Positions 34,507 to 45,800 of a stretch of 64,000 nt of DNA are shown piece after piece; position 1 is the first letter of the stretch; each line of letters starts with the position of its first letter. Below the pieces are notes generated by a model that made no database searches, was not told the origin of the DNA, and saw nothing but the letters and a program-made list of their open reading frames with translations. The stretch lies in NCBI GenBank assembly GCA_003024785.1, contig PUQB01000247.1, positions 124,001-188,000 of the forward strand, given 5' to 3'. This stretch comes from Selaginella tamariscina (taxonomy: Eukaryota > Streptophyta > Lycopodiopsida > Selaginellales > Selaginellaceae). Both the position numbers and the translations under genes were made by a program.

Positions 34507-35219
34507 TACCTCTGGGACCGAGAGTAACTCCGACAGCATCAGATAATTTATCAATGCCACTCTGTAAGGCACTTCGAGACTCTTGATCGAATGCAATCTG
34601 TTTAGCATCTGCACGCACTAACAATCTACTTCTTCTTCTACATGCTGCACTTAGGCCGGATATTCTCCTCCCCACGAGCCTTCCTTGCAATGTGCCACTT
34701 GGTCTCCTTAACTGAATATGCATAAAAAGTTAGTCTGTATATAAGATAGACTATGCAAATACATATAATTGAACATCTTCATCTTCCATGTTTAAAGCAC
34801 TTTGCTACCGTGTAGGTATATAGGTGTACGGAATTGTGTAATAGGGTTATAACATGAAATAATCAAAATTTGCCCAGTTAACGTTCAGTGTCAAATGTAT
34901 CATATACACATTATAAGCATGGATTATCATATAAAGCATTTACATAGCGCATTGCTAACATATATGTAAATATCGTGTGGAAAGCTTAGATATAACCTGG
35001 AATATACAGCATTATGCACGAAATTGTAAAGAGGCATAAAACACAGATTTTTTTCCAGTATTTCGCATGAAATCGACCGCAAAACATGAAATTTCACACA
35101 GAAAACTGGAGCACCGATTAATCGAAAACAAGCATTTTGTGATATTCACTTACAGAGACTGGAGATGCGCAAGGCGCAGCAGCAAACGCTCCGTGTAGCA
35201 TCGCATTGACGGCCGCCAT
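31252..35219 (-). CDS. CPN60B: Chloroplast chaperonin 60 subunit beta
   Basis: A subunit of the plastid GroEL-type chaperonin, which folds imported and plastid-made proteins such as Rubisco large subunit with Cpn20/Cpn10. Nine exons: 35154-35219, 34510-34711, 34249-34370, 33857-34064, 33603-33748, 33092-33398, 32444-32694, 31966-32166 and 31252-31539. They join in phase to 596 residues, essentially the family length. Landmarks are an Arg/Ser-rich transit peptide (to about residue 55), [32 protein letters not shown], the ATP-site [18 protein letters not shown], the apical [19 protein letters not shown], and [13 protein letters not shown]. The tail is [13 protein letters not shown]. No frame break occurs in 1.8 kb of coding sequence, in clear contrast to its neighbours. 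Confidence 0.97.
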
Positions 35220-35750
35220 GGACGAGCCCTAATCCTGAAAAGCCTCGCCTAAATCTTCAGAAAACCTAATCTCTCAATGGAAGCCTCTAGAAATTATATA
35301 TCAGCCAAAAATCCTTATAAGATATCATGGCCGGACTCCATCCGCTTATCAAATCCAATTCATTTGCCCACATTTATAATTTTGTAATTAATCGTAATAA
35401 TGTTGTATTAATTCAACTGATATCATTAGACAATAAACATACAATTTTGATAATTATGTAGTGCGTAATGTGAGTATAATATTATTGAAGTTATATAATT
35501 ATATTTTTGAAGTTTGAAGTTTTATTAAATACAAACATAGTTTGAACTTTAAAATTTCCAGTAATGACTACAACAATTAAAATATATTAAAATGGTACAA
35601 TTTAAGTTTAAACTATGAGATGCCATTATACTAATTGCTTTTATTTATATTAAAATGGTATTAATTTAGTTTACATTAACTACTTTTATTTATATTTTCT
35701 TACTTTTAATAAATATAAGCTCTTTGAAACTTGATGTTCACATGTAATTT

Positions 35751-35808
<58 letters not shown>

Positions 35809-37089
35809 TATGTATATTTATATGTTTATAAATGTGTGTATATATAAGAGAAGTTGCTATATGGACCTTGATTAAAACAATAAGCAAGTATATCACCACC
35901 AAAAAGAAAAAAAAAACATGGTTAATGGATGTATAATCTAATATGTATTATGTATCATATAATATATTAAATGTGGCTCATATATTCATATATTAATTAC
36001 ACTTAATAATATGGGTCTATTATGGGTGGAACTATTTACATTCGTCAACATGTAAGAAATAATACTAATATATTTCATATTATAACTATTTTAACATATA
36101 TAATTTCCATATAAAAGAAAATGTATTTTTCTATTTTAAAATTATTTATTATTAGCTTAATTAAAATATTACATTAATATATATATATATATTACATTGT
36201 ATCATATAAAATTTAGAACTAAATTTATTAATTATAAATTTAAATAACTTAATTTCTATTTTAAAATTAACATTAGGGTTTTCATGTTCGAATATAATCC
36301 CATTACTAATTTAAACATCAAAATTAAAATATATTAAACTTTAAAAGCTTACAGTAAATAAGAATGTTTTTCTTTTCATGTTAATAATAATAATAATAAT
36401 GTTATGATAAATTTACTTTGTTGTCATTATTGTTTTATAATTTATTTATTACTTTTGTCTAATATGTAATGATATAATATGATATCTTATTTATTTATAA
36501 ATCATCAAAGCAAATTTAAATTGTAAAATTAATAAGACTTTTAAAAATATGTAAATATTAAATTTTAAATTCTAAAAGGATTATTTTTATCGTTTTAAAT
36601 TTTAAATTGGAACTTTCTAAATAAGAAGACGATTTTTTACACATTAATATTAAAATACATGTAAATCATTTTTGACATGTAATTTTAAAATTTTATCTTT
36701 CTATTTATAATTTACATACTATGTAATATTTATATTTATATTTTAAATTTTATATATATCAATTAATATAATGTAAAACATTATGCATGCATAAACACAC
36801 ATTACAATGTACACTCTCGTTTTACAAAATTCACAAAGTAGATTACAATGTAAGTGTGAAAGTTTTAATAATTTAACTATTGTGTTAATTCTATTTAATG
36901 AAATGTAATATCTTTAGAGTGATGTATAAAATGACTTTGCACAATAATAAAATATGTTAATTATAACAAGACCTATGTCCATATTTTATAAAAAAAACTC
37001 TTTAATTTATTCTTGGAAAACACCTTATATAGTGGTTGAGGGTTTATTTTAATCTTTTCTATAATATAATTGTTTTTCATTTTTGCTTT
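35220..37089. other. CPN60B upstream region and AT-rich intergenic DNA
   Basis: The first 100 bases are the probable leader of CPN60B. The rest is very AT-rich with (CT)n(TA)n at about 35750. No gene is seen. Confidence 0.6.
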
Positions 37090-38184
37090 GGGAGAGTTCA
37101 GAATATATAAATGTGTTTATTGTATTAACCCAAAACCCTAGGTTATATACAATAGCAAATGGTCCAGATTGAAACCAACTTGATGATTATTAAAATTCAT
37201 ACGTTAGTAATAATATGTGTGCATGGAGCTATACACATGGACCTTACATTATCCCCTCCTCTCGGAAGAATGAAAGGTGGTGAGGTGTCAGAATTTTTAC
37301 CTGGTACCACAAAGGCGGCTTGCCAGGTGCCAACCCTGGAATCCCCTCTCTGGAAACCCCACGGAATCTGGTAAAATAACCCGTATTAGGAACCCAAGCC
37401 TTAGGAACTCAAACCCCTCACTGACTAAGTCCACGAATGAGACTCACCTTGTGAATCAGGACACACGGACTAGTCGAGCCTTAAGTGTCGTTCCTAGCTT
37501 GGCGTGGTTGAGGCGGCCGGAGCAAGGCCTCAACCACTAGTTTTGTGAAACGTGAACTCGGGCAATGCCTTTGAGCTTGCAAGCAGGTTTTCGGACTAAG
37601 GAATCTGACTAACTCCTTGGAAGTGACGTGCCCCTATCTCAAAGGCAAGATCTTGCCAATGTAAGGATAGTCTAACCCTAGGGTGGGTTGTACCCATGTC
37701 GTGTGGAAGTTTGGGCGGCACAACGGAGGGTTGCACCTTGACGACACAAGCTTAGCTTGCATCGGTAGGAGGTTAACGACTCTCTTTTGAACCCAGGAAG
37801 CCTCACTACATATACTTTACCTTATTTATGTGATGAACCCCCCCCTGTTTACCTAAGTGAGTAAGTGGGCTGGCACGGAAATGCCAGCCCTTAGAGAAAA
37901 CGGTTGTCCTAACCTAACCCTAAACCTAACCCCTAGGGCCCTCACCCTCAGGAATCTTTTTACCCTCACGAGGTCACATGTGATATTTTACCCTCACCCT
38001 CATGAGGGTCTTGAGGGTATGGCTGCAAATATATCCGTATTTGATTTAATTCCCTCACCCTCGTGAGGGTGAGAATATACTTTATTTTTGCCACGTGTCT
38101 TTCTAAAAATATATGAAAATATATTTTACTGTGTGGCGGCTCGTAGGTACAGGCGGCTAGGGTTTATCTATTCTTGTCACGGCT

Positions 38185-39196
38185 ATGGAGAATTCACTTG
38201 TGAATTGGGAAAACAACGAAGAAGATGATTGTGAAATAGTGCCTAATTCACAATCGGGAAATCCCAATTCGTTACAAAGGTAATTTTTTATATATATGTT
38301 TTGAGATAAATTTCTTTTTACAGTTGCCAATCTAGCATGGAGATTTTCTCTGGATCTTTTATTCCAAAGCTTTCTCACAGAGATATCTTCGGAGCTTCTT
38401 CAGACACAGGAATATCATCAAAGAAACAAAAAGTATCACAATCTCAACAACCCATATCTGCAGCTAATTCTCCTTGGACTCTCGACGAACTTTTTTTTTA
38501 AATGAAGGTAAAAAGCAAGATTTCTTTAATCAACAAAGAGGAACTACTCAAGAACGACATTGCACTTCAAATGAACGGTGGCACAAAGTCTCAGAGTAAG
38601 TACTTATTATATTTGTGTTTAAAGTATGTTTGTGTGTGTGCACTTTATCACACACACACATTCCATGCACATTCCTCTTTTTCACACAGAGATATCCCAT
38701 GCACATCTCACACACACATCCCATGCAGATTCCCTTTGTCACTCACACAGAGACATCCTGTGCACATTTTCATTGTCACACACACAAACAACCCATGCAC
38801 ATCACACATACACATATCATCTATGTGGGCTTAATTATATAAGTGTATATTTGCAGGTATTGTAAGAGGTACAATGTATATAGAAGTGCTACACAGTGTA
38901 AATCTTGTTGGGAAAGGCAAGTAACTGATTTCAACAAGTTGTATCAACATGACTCTCATAATCCTACTGGAGCAAGTAGAATATGGATTATGGATGCTCA
39001 AGAAAGGAAACAACATAGGTTACCTGTAAGATTTCACGAGCGTATGTACAATGCTATGCGAGAGTGGATGGGAAAACGACCAAGTGTTAACTCAGGACCT
39101 TTTGCATTTGAGACTGAGGATTTAAGGGGGCCAACACATCAACAACCATCACAACCACAGCAAAAATCATTTAATGGAGAGGATGGTATGTTTTTT

Positions 39197-39229
<33 letters not shown>

Positions 39230-39483
39230 AAGTTTATATATTTAACAGGAGAGGATTATTATAGCTCTGGCAGAAAGAAAAAAAAACCAAAACTGAGAAT
39301 ATTGAACTTTTATGTTCTACACTTAAGGAAAGTGCTGAAGCAGTTGCTGAAATTACAGAAGCTGGAAATATGAAGAGACATGAGGCAAGTTTAGAAGTAG
39401 ATTTTAAAATAGCTAATAATTTAGATAAGTTGGCTGATAGTTTCTTACTTATTAGTCAAAGCATGATAGCTAAGAAGAAGTGA
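38185..39483 (+). CDS. Harbinger Myb/SANT-like accessory protein, frame interrupted twice
   Basis: The usual partner gene of PIF/Harbinger transposases, a trihelix/SANT-like DNA-binding protein thought to help the transposase reach the nucleus and bind the ends. Exons: 38185-38279, about 38328-38607, about 38858-39186 and about 39250-39483. Recognisable parts are SPWTLDELFF, CKSCWERQVTDFNKLYQ with RIWIMDAQERKQH, and a C-terminal helix LADSFLLISQSMIAKKK. The frame shifts at the T run at 38491 and the A run at 39278. One more base in each run restores a continuous protein, and all phases agree. Introns hold TG and CA repeats. Homology is judged by pattern and by position next to the transposase. 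Confidence 0.7.
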
Positions 39484-39712
39484 AAATATAGTATTGCACA
39501 ATCTTTTTTTATATATAAGTACATGTGAGTGTGTACATAACACTTTATTAATCCACAAATGAGTACGTATATAACATTGCAATCCAACGAGAGTGAATAC
39601 TTTATTTTTTGAAATGATTTGTGAAACAATAAACATGACCCCATATATATATATATATAGCATTGAATATATATAACCCCACTAAATATAAATATATAAC
39701 TCTTAATCCCAC

Positions 39713-39753
<41 letters not shown>

Positions 39754-40037
39754 CCCTTAATCCCACTCTTATTCGGTGCTCCGAAAGTTGATATGTACAG
39801 GAAAGCTTATACACGGGAAAAGCTTCAGAATCTCCTGTATATGTTTAGTATCTTGTAGTCAATTGATTCTGCTTCACGGAATGCTTGGAGCTACTCAGGA
39901 GTACACAGTGTGACATATATATACATTTGTTTAGTTATATGAAACTGCAAAATAATGCGTTGTTGTTATTGTCGTGTGTGTGCTTGTCTATGTGTGTTTG
40001 TGTGTGTGGTTGCCATGATGCATTTCATGACGTCATG

Positions 40038-40075
40038 GGGAGATCTTAACCAGGGAAAACAACTTTCTTGTATAC

Positions 40076-40088
<13 letters not shown>
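40038..40088. repeat. 50-bp direct repeat, left copy
   Basis: The block 'ggggagatcttaaccagg' through 'ctttcttgtatac' and a TA tract is repeated nearly base for base at 41150-41202. The two copies bracket the PPR-derived segment inside the Harbinger element. Confidence 0.9.
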
Positions 40089-40108
<20 letters not shown>

Positions 40109-40121
<13 letters not shown>

Positions 40122-40619
40122 CATCCAGAGTGTTAGATACTGCGAGGACAACTCGAGGAATGTTTCTCTGGACAACGCACTGACCAACTTCTATGGGAGG
40201 TGTGGGTGTCCCGACGAGGCCAGGAAGATCTTCGAATAGATGCCGATGCGGGATGTCTATCCATATACCTGGAAGCAGGCTTGCCTGGAGAAGCTCTTGG
40301 AAACGTGCTAGTAAACCTGTACAGTCGTTGTACCATGGCTCGAGTGGTCTTTGAGAATCTTTTGGAGAGAGACACTGTTTCATGGACGACAATTATTCGG
40401 GCATATGCGCAGCACGGGGAGGACCGGGAAGTCGTGCAGCTTTTTCACAGTATGATTTCAGATAACGTACAGCCTAATACCGTTGCTTTCAGTGTTGCTC
40501 TTCATTCTTGTGGGAACCTAGGTGACCTGAAAGGTGGCAAGGGAATACATGAATATTTACTCGGATGCGATGAGCGAGTGAAGACGGACACGGTGGTTTG
40601 TAATATGCTTAATTACTAG
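40109..40619 (+). pseudogene. Captured PPR gene fragment
   Basis: The PLS-type pentatricopeptide pattern is clear: NALTNFYGRCGCPDEARKIF, later ERDTVSWTTIIRAYAQHG, then FHSMISDNVQPNTVAFSVAL and LKGGKGIHEYL. PPR proteins of this class bind organelle RNA. Here only about three repeats are present. The frame changes near 40240, where a stop follows KIFE, and the fragment ends at a stop at 40619 without E/DYW domains. It has no start codon context of its own and sits between two transposon genes, so it is read as a captured fragment, not a gene. Confidence 0.75.
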
Positions 40620-40969
40620 GTGTGTGTGTGCGCTCTATCTGATCTTGTTTTTCTCGGTTTCTTTGTAACTTTCCAATGGTTTAATACTTAATGCTTGTCT
40701 GATTTCATATATACGAGAGAAAATGATAGTTCCAAATCTGTATGTGTAGAACATACATATACATCAGACACATTTTCATACTTATTATGCATATATTTGT
40801 TCCGTTAGACTGTATTAGTCTAGCATTATGTTTCTAAGAAGGCTCAGTAGGATCCATTGGTATATCACGATCAGCAATTTATCACAAACAAATTCTCATG
40901 GTTTATCATCATAGCCTTCTTCAAAAAGCAAAAGGTCTGTGCCTAAACCTTCTTTGTTCTGACAACACA

Positions 40970-41051
<82 letters not shown>

Positions 41052-41067
41052 ATCCGTGGTACATTTG

Positions 41068-41205
41068 GGCAGGTTGGTCTTGCGAGGAGCGTGTTCGAGG
41101 GAATGGTAGAGAGGGACGTGGTAACATCTGTCGGCATGTGCTTGTATGGGGAGATCTTAACCAGGGAAAACAACTTTCTTGTATACATATATATATATAT
41201 ATATG
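41068..41205 (+). pseudogene. Second PPR fragment
   Basis: GLARSVFEGMVERDVVT is a PPR motif junction (ARxVFexMxeRDVV). It runs directly into the right copy of the 50-bp direct repeat, read there as YGEILTRENN. It could be the continuation of the first fragment after about 450 bases of unrelated, microsatellite-rich sequence. Confidence 0.6.
41150..41202. repeat. 50-bp direct repeat, right copy
   Basis: Second copy of the block at 40038-40088. The repeat continues into a (TA)n tract in both places. Confidence 0.9.
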
Positions 41206-41550
41206 ACATGCATTGCTTATTAATTTGCCTTTAAAGCAATCACGTGTTGTAAATATAAATTTAAGTTACCTGTATATATTGTTATAAAATATAAACTAAT
41301 AAGCTATATAATAAAATACATAAACATATACCCTTATGTATACATATATATACATATACATACAGCGTCTGTTGTGTAGTCTAGAATTCCTTTAAGAGAT
41401 TACAGCCCTGTCATTAAAACGTTAAATTAATTAATGGTCCTACAAAAGTTAAATATTATATATTGTGTATATAATGCATATGTATATGTTATCTGCATTC
41501 CCAAAAACAATACATTTAATTAAAAACAATATTTAAAAGTACAAGTGATT

Positions 41551-42864
41551 TTATAAAGTTTCTAAATAAGCTTTAAGATTTGTTCTTAGTTGCAATGCCG
41601 TTTCATTACTCATTGGGGTGCGTCCTCTAGGACGCCTAGAGCTTTGCCTTTCTTCTTCATCTGTGATAGGATACCAAACATCTTCCTCATCACCTGTCTC
41701 AATCACAAAGTTATGTAATATACAACATGCTACAACTAACCTTCCCAACTCTTTAATATTTTCCATTTCCACCTTCTTTAATAAAATTCTCCAACGATTC
41801 TTCAAATGACCAAAGGCACGCTCAGCTACAATTCTAGTAGATGACAACTTGAAATTGAACTGCTTTACTTGATCATCCATATTTCCAGCATATGGCATAA
41901 CAAGCCAAGGCAAACTAAAGTAACCTGAATCTCCCACAATGTACTCTGGAAACTCCCATGAACCCCTTCTAACTCGAGGACCATTCAACCGTTGCTTAGA
42001 TTCAGCAAGGTTATAAAACCTTGACTTACGTAGCATGTTGATGTCATTGTTACTTCCAGCCACCCCTGTATAGACATCCATAAACCTTGCTCTACTATCC
42101 ACTATTGCTTGACAACTAATAGAATAGTTTTTATCCTTGTCTATATAGTCACTTGCATATGCATTAGCTGGAAGTTTGAGCTCAATATGTGTACAATCTA
42201 TAGCTCCACAACAATTTGGAAATCCACGAAGTGCCTCAAAGCCATGTTTAACCTCTTTTAAATCAGTTGGCCATTTTAAAAAATGACCCATGTGTTCTAA
42301 AATAGCCCCAATGAATTTCTGACAATACTTAACTACAGTAGACTTTGCAACACCTGTATGTTCTGATATCTGAAAATAGCTTGATCCAGTAGCCAACCTT
42401 ATCAAAGCTATTGCCACCTGTTTCTCAACACTTGCATCTCTATTAGGAAGCAAACACAAACCTGTAGGAGGTGTAGACTCCATTGTTGGGGCTACCATGT
42501 CACATATGAGTTTGAATTGTTCTCGATTAACTCGAAACAATTCCCTGTACCTGTCACTATCATTCTCATCAATCACAGAATTCCAATGTTCCCACCAATG
42601 TAAAGAACGAGGTCGAATATAAAATTCACCTTCTTTAAGCAAATGGAACCTACAGTAATGTAGTATAGCAGATGCTCGTAAATGAATGTGTAAGAGTGTG
42701 AGTCTTTCAACATCATGCAAGTTTGACCTAGCCCTTTTTCTAACAATATACCATTGAATTACCTGGAAAATAGCCATACCCAATGCTTCAAATAGAAGAG
42801 CATAAGTATGGTTATCTACATCTTCATCTTCTTCCATTGAATCATCAAAATTCTGGAATTCCAT
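41551..42864 (-). CDS. PIF/Harbinger transposase (HARBI1-like, DDE superfamily), intact
   Basis: A 437-residue single-exon frame with no interruption. It has an N-terminal helical part (RARSNLHDVERLTLLHIHLR), then a DUF8040-like and helix-turn-helix stretch with ISEHTGVAKSTVVKYCQKF. The DDE_Tnp_4 catalytic core shows the first Asp in GAIDCTHI, the second in VGDSGYF and the Glu in ERAFGHLKNRWRIL, followed by CCILHNFVI. These are the residues that cut and join DNA in this family. The frame is complete from MEFQNFDDS to the stop. It lies convergent to the Myb-like gene, the standard layout. Intactness and the readable ends suggest the element could have been active recently. Confidence 0.95.
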   Translation of the reverse strand: MEFQNFDDSMEEDEDVDNHTYALLFEALGMAIFQVIQWYIVRKRARSNLHDVERLTLLHIHLRASAILHYCRFHLLKEGEFYIRPRSLHWWEHWNSVIDENDSDRYRELFRVNREQFKLICDMVAPTMESTPPTGLCLLPNRDASVEKQVAIALIRLATGSSYFQISEHTGVAKSTVVKYCQKFIGAILEHMGHFLKWPTDLKEVKHGFEALRGFPNCCGAIDCTHIELKLPANAYASDYIDKDKNYSISCQAIVDSRARFMDVYTGVAGSNNDINMLRKSRFYNLAESKQRLNGPRVRRGSWEFPEYIVGDSGYFSLPWLVMPYAGNMDDQVKQFNFKLSSTRIVAERAFGHLKNRWRILLKKVEMENIKELGRLVVACCILHNFVIETGDEEDVWYPITDEEERQSSRRPRGRTPMSNETALQLRTNLKAYLETL

Positions 42865-45800
42865 AAGAATATTGAGTCTTAGCCCTAACGTTGCTCTTGC
42901 TGATGTGGCATAAAGATTAGGTCAAATTTATATTTTATCTTTTACTTTTACTTTTGAAGGGTGAGGGCACATGTGACCTTGCCATATTTATTAATAACCA
43001 TTAGGCTGATGTGGCATTTACAGAAGGGTCACATGTGCCCTTATCCTCACCCTCACCCTTGTAAGGGTGAGGGTACATGTGAACCGCCTCTTAGGGCATG
43101 GGGTTAGGGCAACCCTAGGGTTAGGTCAGCCCTAGGGGTGTCCCTAACCCTTTTTGACAAGCTATATTTGACGAAAAACCTATCTTTGTAACGTCAAACT
43201 AGGGGAGAGTTTTCTAAAAGGTAAGTACTACCTTGCCTAGAGTTTCTCGAGGTACCTAGTGACAGCCAGCCGGACTACCCCTAAACACCTAAGTGCACTA
43301 AGGGGCTGTTTCTCACTACAACCAGGGTTCGTCACACAACTCAGTAGGTAACAACAGTCAAACCCCAAAGTAAAGGGTCAAGTCATAGTAAAAACTATGA
43401 CATTAGGGTTTTCTAGTAGATGGGTCCAAATCTAAAGGAACATCAAGAAGAGGTACTAGTGGATTTGTAAGGGGCACAACTTGTTCTTGACCCCACTGCA
43501 CAAAACGTTTCATCCATTACACATGCACAATCATTGTAGGATCGAGTTGAATGTTGTGCCGAACCTTATAAACTTACAGTCCTACTTGCCGCAGCATTCG
43601 ATATAGTTCCTTCCACCGAGCAAGAAGACTCTTGATTAAACCACATACCGTAAACTTGGGAAAACGAATTAACACCAACTCATCCACCTTATACTTTGCA
43701 GGTGGATGATGATGAGAGTTATAACACCATTCTTGTCTCACTTATACGCAATCCAAGTGTTCTGCAGACTCCACTCGAACCAATAAAATAATGCTCATCA
43801 AATACCAATTCTATGACCTTCCTACTACATCTAGAGTTCGTCACACAACTTGGTAAGTAACAACAATCAAATCCCAAAGTAAAGGGTTGAGTCATATGGT
43901 ACCAATTGTCAGAGTTTTTACCTGGTGCCACAAAGGTGGCTTGCCATGTGCCAACCATGGAATCCCTAGCATCAATAGCTCATGGCAAGCGAGAAGGTAA
44001 ACCCAACTCCATTGGCATCATGACCATATAAGAGTTTATATGGTGAAGTACAAACAGAACTTTGTATTCTAGTGACGTAAGCATACTAGAGAGACAACAA
44101 ATAATCATCTCAATTCGAATGTTGAAAGTTCATGTACTTTATATTTATTCTCTTAAAAGTTTTGACAAGTCATTCTATCAAACCATTTGTCTGAGAATGA
44201 TAAGTATTTATGAAGGTGTGGTGTATCCCCAGCGAAGATGTTAAGACATGAAATACCTCAACCATAAACGGACGACCATTATTCGAGAGAATCCGCTTCG
44301 GACAAGAATGTTGGAACATAACTTGATTATGAAGAAACTGGCCAACAACATAGGCATTTACACTAACAAGAGCACCAACTTCTACACAATGAGTTAAGTA
44401 GTCTAAAGCAATAATAACGTACTCGTTACTAACAGTCGATTGCGGAAAAGGTCTCATCAAATCAAATGTCACCAAATCAAACAGACAAGAAACTACAATT
44501 GACTTTAATTGTTCTTCCGAAGTACATGGGGGAATATTGCGAGCTTGGCACCATACACAAGTACGCACATATTGAATCACATCTCCTAACAAATAAAAAG
44601 ATCTATGCAACTTTTCAATCACATGACGATGTCCCATGTGCTTGCTGAGAACATAAGAGTCATGATAAACATGGAATGACACTACCAATTGTAAATGATC
44701 ATCCAGATCAGTTCCCATAAAATAAAGAAAGTCATTCTAAAGGTGATATTACAAATGTAAATGCCTGAAAGGCAAGTCATCAGCAAGTGATGTAGGATTC
44801 TCAAACCCATCATGGAGCCTTTGAATCCATGACTCAACCTTTTGAACTTCCTAAACCTCATCTAAAGACGGCAAATTTAACTTTGCACCTAGCAGACACT
44901 GAATATCAAACACAACAATTGTTGATGGTACCAAATTTCTCATTTAGAAAATCCACTAATGCTAGAACAACTGGCTCCTTAAGAACATAAGAAAAGAAAG
45001 AAGGTGGAAGAGGAGCTCAAGAAAGAGCATCAGCATCAACCATGAAACTCCCTAACCTCAAAGTCATAAATATGAAGCTTCAAGGGTCACTGAGCAATAC
45101 GACCAACCAAGTTTCCCCGCTTCAATAACAAAGTGCTTACAGCATGATCATCTTCCAACAACATCCAAGAACCATGTAAGTAGGCATCGAGCTTCTCAAA
45201 ACCTCAAACACACTCCTTCTCTATCATGAAGTAATTCACCTTTGCTGGTTGCAATGTACGACTAATGTACACAATGGGATGTTGTTGACCAAGTACACTC
45301 GTACTTTGCTACATTAATACGCCCTCGAGACCGATGTCAGAAGCATCCATGTGCAAGATGAAGAGACGAGTGTAATCAGGGTATGCTAAAACTAGAGGAG
45401 TCGTCAACAGCTTTTTAAGATTAGGCAAAAGATGATGTTGATGACTTCAGCTACTTGCAATAGTGCAATACAATTTAAAAGATGGTTCACAAAACAACCA
45501 AGATATTGTACTTTGCTATCAAAATGTTGTACATCGTTCACACACTTCGGCATAGGAAACTTCAGAACCGCAACAAGTTTGTCAACTTGCAAACCTTTAT
45601 GAGCAATGTAATAGCCAAAATAAGTGATGTCCTTGGATCCAAACACACACATAGACCGCTTCAACTTCAAAACAGCTTCCCGCATCCGATCCAAAACTTT
45701 GTGTACATCACAAATATGCTCCTCCTATATTCCTTTTGAGTGGATCAAAACATCATCGATGAAGTCAGGAATCACTTCCGGCATATCACAACGAACCTCG

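Larger units (their letters stand above)
37905..43165. mobile_element. PIF/Harbinger DNA transposon with intact transposase and captured PPR fragments
   Basis: Two convergent genes typical of PIF/Harbinger lie inside: a Myb/SANT-like protein (+) and a DDE transposase (-). The ends are inverted repeats. The core, about 37990 inwards on the left and 43074 inwards on the right, reads ACCCTCACCCT followed by an imperfect palindrome (CAYGAGGGT type). Outside it, both ends carry related CCTAACCCTA-rich stretches (37905-37945 and about 43100-43165, inverted), so the true limits are uncertain. No clean three-base target duplication was identified. Between the two genes sits about 1.2 kb with PPR-derived sequence bracketed by a 50-bp direct repeat. 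Confidence 0.75.

Noticed and set aside
37857-38066. A short plus-strand frame at the left transposon end
   Set aside because: It is made of CCTAACCC and CCCTCACC terminal-repeat sequence.
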